Shown: piece by piece, positions 33,930 to 40,439 of the stretch
How positions within the stretch are numbered: the stretch's first letter is position 1
Layout of the letters: each line of letters starts with the position of its first letter
Assembly: GCA_007679095.1 (NCBI GenBank)
Contig: VEFU01000001.1
Coordinates: 1 to 64,000, forward strand
DNA length: 64,000 bases
Direction: 5' to 3'
Source of the DNA: Paenibacillus bovis
GTDB lineage: Bacteria; Bacillota; Bacilli; Bacillales; Bacillaceae_C
Made by a program: the position numbers and the translations under genes
The notes under the pieces: model-generated
What the model was told of the DNA's origin: nothing
Seen by the model: only the letters and a program-made list of their open reading frames with translations
The model's database searches: none

Positions 33930-34487
33930 TTATTCAATCTTTGATCCATCTTGAAACGCTAGAAAGATTAAATATAGCAGTAAACAAATTGCCATCGTCA
34001 GAAAACCCCAACCTAACGTTATTTGTTCAATTAATAAATAGTTATTACATAACTGCACAGGAGAATAAATGTACAACCATCCCATCCCTATGAACAAAAT
34101 TGTAAAGATAATAAAGATGACATTTTTCCCTTTTGTCGTTAGCTTTTTCCAACTATCTCGCAGCGGTACCCCTGCCAAAAATGGCAAACTTAAAAATTTA
34201 AAAACTTCAACACTTGTAGTTGTTAATGCCTCGTCCATCGTACGTGGAATCATCCAATACAACATAATAATCATGAATAGAAGAATACCTGGAATGCCGT
34301 TATGATTCCATTTTTCAAAAAAGCGTGGAAATCGATGTTGAACGTAACGGGCCATTAAGAAACCAGCAATGACGAGTAATGGCATTTGCATATGCATATG
34401 AATAATCATGATTGATTCCAACAAATTAGCTACAGGAGGAATGATTAAAAAAATATATAACAGCAAACCATACATAAACTGTCTCAT
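33930..34487 (-). CDS. His/Met-rich membrane protein, possible oxidase assembly factor
   Basis: The 185-residue protein has five or six membrane helices. It starts MRQFMYGLLLYIFLIIP and carries H-M-H-M-Q-M-P early and R-H/W-N-H residues between helices. The H-M-H-M-Q-M cluster is a likely copper ligand set. The arrangement recalls CtaG-like or caa3 assembly proteins but is shorter than the usual CtaG. It starts 4 bases after the stop of the Sco gene, so the two are coupled. A role in copper delivery to the adjacent heme-copper enzyme is inferred. Confidence 0.6.
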   Translation of the reverse strand: MRQFMYGLLLYIFLIIPPVANLLESIMIIHMHMQMPLLVIAGFLMARYVQHRFPRFFEKWNHNGIPGILLFMIIMLYWMIPRTMDEALTTTSVEVFKFLSLPFLAGVPLRDSWKKLTTKGKNVIFIIFTILFIGMGWLYIYSPVQLCNNYLLIEQITLGWGFLTMAICLLLYLIFLAFQDGSKIE

Positions 34488-34490
34488 TCA

Positions 34491-35120
34491 TCACCTCTGC
34501 CCTTCTTCTAGGATGCGAAGAATCTCTTTTGCAGCATCATCTGTTTTTGTATAATCTAGAACATCGACTAATCTCCCGCTCCTATCTACTAAATAAAACG
34601 CCGCATTATGTGCAAAATTCCCATAATCATCTGGAATGACAATGACACCAAATGTAGAGAGTAGTTGGTCTAATTGAGCTTGATCTGGTATTCTAGCCAT
34701 TCTCCATTTATCGCCATCACTACCAAAATAGTCTTTATACTTATCCAGAACTGTGGGGATATCTCTTTCCGGATCAAAACTAATACTTAAAAAATGGATG
34801 TCCTTCCCTAAATACGTATCTGGAATCTGTCGATAAACTTCCGCCATATTCATCTCCATATCAATACAAACGGTAGCACAGGAAGTGTAAATAAACGTTA
34901 TGAGCACATACTTATCGTTGAATTCCGAAAAACTATATGTTGCACCCTTACTATCCTCCAGTGTTACATCTGGAAATATCGGCTTCTTTTCCTTTAGTTG
35001 ATTTAATCTTGCCGTTTCAGCTGTAAAAGCCTGAAACCCATCCGTCCCAATAAAAAACAGACAAAACCCAAATAAAGAAACAACAATCACCGCAACAGCA
35101 TTCGCCCTAACCCTCAACAT
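34491..35120 (-). CDS. Sco1/SenC-family copper chaperone
   Basis: The ATG at 35120 (MLRVRANAVAVIVVSLF) has AAAGGAAG upstream; a longer frame runs back into a hairpin repeat and is unlikely. After an N-terminal membrane anchor comes a thioredoxin-like domain with the metal-binding C-x3-C in T-S-C-A-T-V-C-I-D and the conserved His in N-F-A-H-N-A-A-F-Y. Sco proteins build the CuA centre of subunit II. It lies downstream of a CuA enzyme operon and is coupled to a membrane assembly protein gene. Confidence 0.9.
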   Translation of the reverse strand: MLRVRANAVAVIVVSLFGFCLFFIGTDGFQAFTAETARLNQLKEKKPIFPDVTLEDSKGATYSFSEFNDKYVLITFIYTSCATVCIDMEMNMAEVYRQIPDTYLGKDIHFLSISFDPERDIPTVLDKYKDYFGSDGDKWRMARIPDQAQLDQLLSTFGVIVIPDDYGNFAHNAAFYLVDRSGRLVDVLDYTKTDDAAKEILRILEEGQR

Positions 35121-35141
35121 ATCCACACTTCCTTTGTGTCG

Positions 35142-35208
35142 GTGCCTGGCACCCAAACAACTCCGGTACAATTCAGAATTGTGTCCAAATTGTTTGGGTG
35201 CCAGGCAC
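35142..35208. repeat. Hairpin repeat with perfect 19-bp arms
   Basis: GTGCCTGGCACCCAAACAA and its exact complement are separated by 29 bases, and the loop contains a smaller dyad. The GGTGCCTGGCAC core is a dispersed palindrome seen in many Bacillaceae intergenic regions. It sits directly before the Sco ribosome binding site, so it lies in that leader if transcription comes from upstream. Confidence 0.75.
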
Positions 35209-35219
35209 TCTTTTGTCAC

Positions 35220-35570
35220 CGGACGCCTTCCGCTTTCTTTGTCTAGCTACAGCTCCTAGCGACTAGCAAATTTACGATTTCTTCCTACGATAAGTCAACA
35301 TCGTTCAAAGGTTTTCAAAGGTACGTCGACTAAGATCGGCACGTCCTGTGCCAACGTCGACGTGACCTCCATCCTGTAGGCCTCCTTTATCTCGTCAGAA
35401 ATCTTTAAATTTGTACGTCGCTGAGCAGTCGCTTCCGCTTTACCCTGTCCAGCTCCAGGCGCCATCGGCTCGAGGTCAAATAACCTGAGGCAATGAAAGG
35501 AAAAGAGCGCCTTTCTTTGCCTCAGAACATTTGCTTGTCGCCGATAAGCGGGCGCCTTCCGCTTTTCCCA
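35220..35570. repeat. Intergenic GC-rich repeat block (family C)
   Basis: This 350-base gene-free stretch begins ACGCCTTCCGCTTTCTTTGT and ends with a similar GCGCCTTCCGCTTTT. Between are TAGCTCCAG-like blocks, GATAAGTCAACATCG (also near 14170 and 56240), and GTCGACGT dyads. It separates the heme-copper oxidoreductase operon from sco. It is a mosaic dispersed repeat; no gene is seen. Confidence 0.6.
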
Positions 35571-37250
35571 TCACCACGTTTTGAACGGTGGGGAGCCTGG
35601 TGGTGCGTTGACGATGAAGTCGACCATTGGGATGACGTAGCCCATTGCGACGACGAGAAGCATGAGTATGATAGTACGGCTCCAGCGTTCTGTCCAGTAT
35701 GGTGTTTTTGGTGCGTTTTCTTCTTCTTCGGCAATTGGAAATTCTGCTTCTCCTTTTGGAGCAAAGAACATCAGATGTACAACCGCGTACACTTGAAGAA
35801 GGACACCGATGATTAATAACGTTCCACCAACTGCTAATAACAGTAAGTATGGATCCCAGCCTAATGCGGTAGCATGGTCACCATAAGTAGTATATGAAGT
35901 TCTTCGCGGAGCACCGAATAACCCGACATAGTGCATAGCACCAGCCATTAGAAACATCCCTGCCGTCCAAACAAACGTTTGAATAACACCTAGTTTATTT
36001 ATTTTCGGAGTCAACACTCGCTTAGAAACATATGGAACTAACCAATAACTAATCCCGAAGAATGTAAGCATAACCGACGTTCCAACAGTTAAATGGAAAT
36101 GCCCTACAACCCACAAAGTATTATGAACAACTTGGTTTAATTGGTTTGTACTTTGCACAATCCCACCAGCACCTGCAGGAATAAACGCGATCATTGCTAC
36201 CATTGGAGCCAAGAAACGGACATCTCCCCAAGGCAATTTCTTGATCCAACCAAGCAACCCTTTTCCACCTTTTTTTCTACCCGTACGTTCAAACACGGCA
36301 AACATTGCCCAAGCTGTCATTAACGATGGGAATCCGATTGCTAAACTCATAAACACGTGCACAAATTTTACAGATTCTGAAATACCCGGATCAATAATCT
36401 GATGATGGAATCCACCAGGTATATTCATAATTACTAATGCGATGACAACAAAACGTGTTAACGTATCGTTCCAACGTCTACCACCGATAATCTTCGGTAC
36501 AATGACATACCAAGCTGATACTGCGGTTAAGTACCAAATATTTACGAGCGTATGGCCAAATGCCCAGAACAGAGTACGTGCTACCATTACATTGATTGTT
36601 TCGACCCAACCGGCAGCCCAAGGAATAATCGTTAACACTTCAATGGCAACTGGTACACTTCCAAAGAATAATAGGATGAATACACCTGTTGCAAAGAATG
36701 CAAGAATTGGTAGGTGTTGACCACGGTGATTTTTACGCCAATTTGCTACGTTAATAAATGCACCAAATGCACACATCCACACCCCTAAAACAATAAACAC
36801 AAGACCAACATAATAAATCGGGGATGCAGCCATTGGTGGATAAAATGTGTATAACACACTTGCTTCATTCGTAATAATTGGAATGACTGCCAATACAAAT
36901 CCTACGAGTTTCATACTAAAGCCAATCCAAGCCATCTTTCTTACTTTCGGAAGCAAACCACCTAACGTATGAGAAAGACCCGCATAGAAATACCCGATCG
37001 TAAAGAATGCTGTTAAGACTAACACTAATAATAATCCGTGCGCCGTAAGTACTTGATAATAATTAAGCCATGTTGGTAATTCCAGAAGTCCTGCGCGGTT
37101 CAAACCTTGAAGAAGTCCTAAAATTCCCCCAACTAGCAGGGCTGCAAATGCTACAAATAAGTATGATTTCGATAATCTTGCGTCCTCTGAATTAATCCCC
37201 AATGCTTTATTCGCCTTCTGTGTAAAAGTTTGTTTCATTGCTGTTTCCAA
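35571..37250 (-). CDS. Heme-copper oxidoreductase subunit I, ba3-like but lacking the active-site Tyr (candidate NO reductase)
   Basis: The 559-residue B-family-like subunit I has about 13 helices. Heme ligands H71 and H386 and the heme a3-site ligand H384 (V-G-H-F-H) are present, with CuB-type His H233, H282 and H283 (F-H-H-Q). The position 4 residues after H233 is Asn237 (G-H-T-L-V-N-I-W-Y), where oxygen reductases have the His-linked Tyr (H-P-x-V-Y). The usual G-G-x-x-N-A-S-F helix is also changed (G-G-I-V-Q-S-T-N). Loss of this Tyr with an intact CuA subunit is expected of CuA nitric oxide reductases. The DNA codon is AAT. It is the last gene of a three-gene FNR-boxed operon. Confidence 0.85.
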   Translation of the reverse strand: METAMKQTFTQKANKALGINSEDARLSKSYLFVAFAALLVGGILGLLQGLNRAGLLELPTWLNYYQVLTAHGLLLVLVLTAFFTIGYFYAGLSHTLGGLLPKVRKMAWIGFSMKLVGFVLAVIPIITNEASVLYTFYPPMAASPIYYVGLVFIVLGVWMCAFGAFINVANWRKNHRGQHLPILAFFATGVFILLFFGSVPVAIEVLTIIPWAAGWVETINVMVARTLFWAFGHTLVNIWYLTAVSAWYVIVPKIIGGRRWNDTLTRFVVIALVIMNIPGGFHHQIIDPGISESVKFVHVFMSLAIGFPSLMTAWAMFAVFERTGRKKGGKGLLGWIKKLPWGDVRFLAPMVAMIAFIPAGAGGIVQSTNQLNQVVHNTLWVVGHFHLTVGTSVMLTFFGISYWLVPYVSKRVLTPKINKLGVIQTFVWTAGMFLMAGAMHYVGLFGAPRRTSYTTYGDHATALGWDPYLLLLAVGGTLLIIGVLLQVYAVVHLMFFAPKGEAEFPIAEEEENAPKTPYWTERWSRTIILMLLVVAMGYVIPMVDFIVNAPPGSPPFKTW

Positions 37251-37265
37251 CTTTACTCCCCTCCT

Positions 37266-37733
37266 TTATTTGACTGTTATCGTTGTACTCATCATTTGGT
37301 GACCAGCACCACAGTACTCATTACATAACACTAAATATTCACCTGGCTTATCAAACTTTTGCGTGATTTTCTGAATATACCCTGGCATCACCATTGCATT
37401 TACATTTGTTTCGGCTATTTGAAAGCCATGAACAACATCCTTTGACGTCAATGTAAAATGAACAGTAGAACCTGCAGGAACCTCGATATTCCCTGGATTA
37501 AAATTAAATACCTCTAATGTCATCACAACTTCGTATTCATTTTCACCAATTTGTGTAATGCCAGGATTATCAAATGGTGCCGTCTCATCCACTTTTTGTG
37601 GATCAATCGTTTCTTTATGACTCGGTGGTCCCATTCCTTCCACAAACGTTTGATAACCTGTTAATAACATGAACCCGATAATCATACCGAAGCTCAGGAT
37701 TAACCATATCTCTTCTGCACGATGCATCTTCAC
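37266..37733 (-). CDS. Heme-copper oxidoreductase subunit II with CuA site
   Basis: The 155-residue protein has a single N-terminal membrane helix (about 10-28, LILSFGMIIGFMLLTGYQTF region) and a cupredoxin domain. CuA ligands are complete: V-V-H-G-F and C-x3-C-x3-H-x2-M in L-C-N-E-Y-C-G-A-G-H-Q-M-M. The D-P-x-K-V-x-E-T-A-P-F-D-N-P-G segment is shared with the subunit II at 56609-57082, so the two operons are paralogous. It accepts electrons from a cytochrome c-type donor. Confidence 0.95.
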   Translation of the reverse strand: MKMHRAEEIWLILSFGMIIGFMLLTGYQTFVEGMGPPSHKETIDPQKVDETAPFDNPGITQIGENEYEVVMTLEVFNFNPGNIEVPAGSTVHFTLTSKDVVHGFQIAETNVNAMVMPGYIQKITQKFDKPGEYLVLCNEYCGAGHQMMSTTITVK

Positions 37734-37744
37734 TTAGATCCCCC

Positions 37745-37897
37745 CTATACTCTCGCCATATATAGGCCATAAATAATAAGATAAGTAATGAATATAACTG
37801 CCCCAACAACTCCTACGGAAAAAATCGTTCCCTTCACTGTAGTGGAGCTCTCATCTGCTTTAACATCCTTAACACGGTCAACTTTTGAATCTGCCAT
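37745..37897 (-). CDS. Small oxidase subunit IIa-like protein, 50 aa
   Basis: The ATG at 37897 (MADSKVDRVKDVKADE) has GGGAGG at workable distance; the longer frame starts at 37933. One transmembrane helix follows a charged head (G-T-I-F-S-V-G-V-V-G-A-V-I-F-I-T-Y-L-I-I-Y-G-L-Y). This matches cytochrome c oxidase subunit 2A, which completes the missing helix of subunit II in ba3-type enzymes. It is the first gene of the operon, 11 bases before subunit II. Confidence 0.8.
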   Translation of the reverse strand: MADSKVDRVKDVKADESSTTVKGTIFSVGVVGAVIFITYLIIYGLYMARV

Positions 37898-37958
37898 TAA
37901 AAAATCAACCTCCCTATTCGTAATCATCCTCATCTTAATTGATAAAGATTCTCACGAA

Positions 37959-37974
37959 TGTGAGCCACGTCACA
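37959..37974. promoter_or_regulatory. FNR-type box before the first heme-copper operon
   Basis: TGTGAGCCACGTCACA is a perfect match, 62 bases before the subunit IIa start on the minus strand. Confidence 0.85.
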
Positions 37975-37989
37975 AAACGATATGTAAAA

Positions 37990-38026
37990 ACAAAAAAAGC
38001 TATCCTCCTAAAAGAGAATAGCTTTT
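37990..38026 (-). terminator. Terminator of the heme O synthase gene
   Basis: AAAAAGCTATTCTC pairs, with a mismatch, with GAGGATAGCTTTTTTT on the minus strand. It lies just after the ctaB stop and before the FNR box of the oxidoreductase operon. Confidence 0.75.
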
Positions 38027-38034
38027 CCAAGCAA

Positions 38035-38943
38035 CTAGAATATTGGCAATGTCACAATAATCATCATTAAAAAGAGAACAAATAAATAGTTTACAGAGTA
38101 AATGAAATTCCAATCAGCCCATCTTCGTTCATCTTTCATAAAAAATCCATAAACGCCGAGAATTATCCACATAACTGTTAACAATGTCGCAATGACAACA
38201 AATACAACTCCTAATTCATTTAGAAGCAAGAACGGAATTGGCAGTAAGCAAAGTATATAAGCGAAAGTATGACGCTTAGCGACATCGATGCCACGGACCA
38301 CTGGTAGCATTGCTACTTTCGCCGCTTTGTATTCTTCAAATTTTCGTATCGCAATCACATACGTATGAGGCATTTGCCAAATAAATAATAGAATAAACAA
38401 CACAATTGGTACTAGCTGAAATGAAGATTCAATAGCTGCCCAACCAATCATTGGTGTTACTGCGCCGGAAACACTACCAATAATTGTATTGAACGTATAT
38501 CTCCGTTTCGACCAGATGGTATATGGTACAACATATGTGAACCAACCTATAAAGGCATAAATCGTTGCTTCCATTGTCGTGAATAATAACATAATAAATC
38601 CAATAATAGTTAACACGATAGATAACGTTAAAACGGTTTTTAATGAAATATTCCCAGTAACGGTTGGCCGACTTTTTGTCCTATCCATTACTGTATCAAT
38701 ATCGACGTCATACCAGTTATTAAAAACAAGTGCTCCTGCGATTACTAATAAACTTCCCACAGTTGTTAATAAAAATAAATTTATATTTTCTACGAGAGAT
38801 ACTTCATTAAAATATAGCGCTAACCAAAACCCCGTAATAACAGGGAAAACATTAAATATTAATACAGGACCTTTAAAAAGTAATTTCACATCTGAAAAAA
38901 TAGTAGATTTTTGTTGAGTCACGGATAAAGTAGTTTTCATCAC
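38035..38943 (-). CDS. ctaB: Protoheme IX farnesyltransferase (heme O synthase)
   Basis: The 302-residue UbiA-family protein has about nine helices. The prenyl-diphosphate binding motif N-N-W-Y-D-V-D-I-D followed by D-R-T-K-S-R-P is present, with a second acidic loop D-V-A-K-R-H. It makes heme O, the precursor of heme A used by a3-type enzymes. Its gene is upstream of a heme-copper operon on the same strand, with an FNR-like box in the divergent region before it. Confidence 0.9.
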   Translation of the reverse strand: MMKTTLSVTQQKSTIFSDVKLLFKGPVLIFNVFPVITGFWLALYFNEVSLVENINLFLLTTVGSLLVIAGALVFNNWYDVDIDTVMDRTKSRPTVTGNISLKTVLTLSIVLTIIGFIMLLFTTMEATIYAFIGWFTYVVPYTIWSKRRYTFNTIIGSVSGAVTPMIGWAAIESSFQLVPIVLFILLFIWQMPHTYVIAIRKFEEYKAAKVAMLPVVRGIDVAKRHTFAYILCLLPIPFLLLNELGVVFVVIATLLTVMWIILGVYGFFMKDERRWADWNFIYSVNYLFVLFLMMIIVTLPIF

Positions 38944-39062
38944 CCTATCCTCCTTTATAACATGCTATATAAATATCATAGTATATGAATCTATAAAAGT
39001 CATTGGTATCCAACGTTTCCCAGTCACTTCCTCTCCGTACTATTCAAACATTTTTCACAAAT

Positions 39063-39078
39063 AGTGACGTTTATCACA
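39063..39078. promoter_or_regulatory. FNR-like box between ctaB and the radical SAM maturase gene
   Basis: AGTGACGTTTATCACA differs from the palindrome by one base in the left arm. It lies 59 bases before the plus-strand gene and 120 bases before ctaB. Confidence 0.65.
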
Positions 39079-39136
39079 AACTTCATTCTTATAACCCCTT
39101 ACAATGATATTAATATTGTGATAAGGAAGCGATACG

Positions 39137-40393
39137 ATGGAAGCCGGTTGTATGATCAACCCAAATAGTAATATTAGTGTGATGTGGAAAACAGTTTCTG
39201 AGGATTGTAATTTAGCTTGTGATTATTGTTATTACAGCACATGTGGTGGAAAACCAGGGAAACAGATTAAAAAAATAGATGTTAACGTATTAGAGAAATT
39301 TATAAAAGAATATATGGCTATTACTAGAGGAGTAGTTTCATTTGCTTGGCAAGGTGGCGAACCATTGCTTGCAGGCCTAGACTTTTTTGAAAACGTAGTT
39401 GCTCTCCAAGCAAAAAATGCACCCGCAAATACGATAATTAGTAATGGTTTGCAAACAAATGGAACATTGATTAATGATCGTTTTGCTGCGTTCTTTAAAA
39501 AATACAACTTTTTAATTGGCGTAAGTTTGGACGGCCCTAGAGAAATACATAATCTTCGTCGAGTATATTCTCACGGAAAAGGTAGTTTTGACCAAGTAAT
39601 GAAAGGTATACAGCACTTACGAAACAATCGAGTGGAGTTTAACATCCTTACGGTCATTCATAAAGATAATGTTCATCGAGTCAAAGATTTATTCGAGTTT
39701 TATGAACAAGAAAACTTTGATTTTGTCCAGTTCATCCCTTGCATGAACTTTCATTCGCAGCGAATTGATCAGCCTGGTGTATACGAAATAACACCTAAGC
39801 AATATGGAGATTTCCTCTGTGAGGCTTTTGATTACTGGTATAATGACGGAAATCCCAAAATGTCGATCCGTTTTTTTGATAATATGCTTAGTGTATATGT
39901 GAATCGTGAAGCAGAGCTTTGCACGCATAAAAAGTCGTGTGCAAAAACCATTGTTTTAGAACAAAATGGAGATGCATTCCCTTGCGACTTCTATATTCAT
40001 CCAGATTGGAAAATTGGTAATGTTGGCGAAGATGCACTTACCGATATTTTAAAACATCCACTCTATGATACTTTCATGCAAATGAAGCCAAATCTACCAG
40101 AAAAATGTCAAACATGTAAATGGATAAAGCTATGTCACGGTGGTTGTCCGCGTAATAGGCGCTGGAGTGATGATTTACAGCAATCAGATCCAGATTATTT
40201 CTGTGATAGCTTCCAGCAAGTTTATGAATATGCACATGAGCGCATGCTTCCTCTTGCCGAAAAGATTCGTAAAAACTTATTTACCCAAGGCTTGAGCTAT
40301 ATGTATAAAGGGCAACATCCTGCTAGAAATGACCAATGTGCATGTGGTAGTGGGAAGAAATACAAAAACTGCTGTATGAAAATTGGATTGTAA
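39137..40393 (+). CDS. Radical SAM/SPASM anaerobic sulfatase maturase-like protein with SEC-C tail
   Basis: The 418-residue protein starts near ATG 39137 with AAGGAAG upstream. The radical SAM motif C-N-L-A-C-D-Y-C-Y-Y is followed by W-Q-G-G-E-P-L-L. SPASM cysteines occur in C-T-H-K-K-S-C, C-D-F, and C-Q-T-C-K-W-I-K-L-C-H-G-G-C-P-R. The C-terminus is a SEC-C zinc motif (C-A-C-G-S-G-K-K-Y-K-N-C-C). Relatives install formylglycine in sulfatases, but no sulfatase gene is near. The FNR-like box fits an oxygen-sensitive enzyme. The target protein is unknown. Confidence 0.85.
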   Translation: MEAGCMINPNSNISVMWKTVSEDCNLACDYCYYSTCGGKPGKQIKKIDVNVLEKFIKEYMAITRGVVSFAWQGGEPLLAGLDFFENVVALQAKNAPANTIISNGLQTNGTLINDRFAAFFKKYNFLIGVSLDGPREIHNLRRVYSHGKGSFDQVMKGIQHLRNNRVEFNILTVIHKDNVHRVKDLFEFYEQENFDFVQFIPCMNFHSQRIDQPGVYEITPKQYGDFLCEAFDYWYNDGNPKMSIRFFDNMLSVYVNREAELCTHKKSCAKTIVLEQNGDAFPCDFYIHPDWKIGNVGEDALTDILKHPLYDTFMQMKPNLPEKCQTCKWIKLCHGGCPRNRRWSDDLQQSDPDYFCDSFQQVYEYAHERMLPLAEKIRKNLFTQGLSYMYKGQHPARNDQCACGSGKKYKNCCMKIGL

Positions 40394-40405
40394 CATGCAT
40401 AAATA

Positions 40406-40437
40406 AAGGGGCGAACCTGATGAGATCGCCCCTTCAC
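40406..40437 (+). terminator. Terminator after the maturase-like gene
   Basis: AAGGGGCGA pairs with TCGCCCCTT around an 11-base loop. The T-run is imperfect (CACTTTT). Confidence 0.7.
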
Positions 40438-40439
40438 TT

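Noticed and set aside
35493-35816. 107-codon plus-strand frame overlapping the 3' end of the heme-copper subunit I gene
   Set aside because: It is antisense to a conserved C-terminus, low in complexity (Trp/Phe/Cys-rich) and has no start signal.
35571-37250. Ordinary ba3-type oxygen reductase
   Set aside because: The overall fold and CuA partner fit, but Asn237 replaces the cross-linked Tyr, so I list it as a candidate NO reductase instead. The final call needs a tree.
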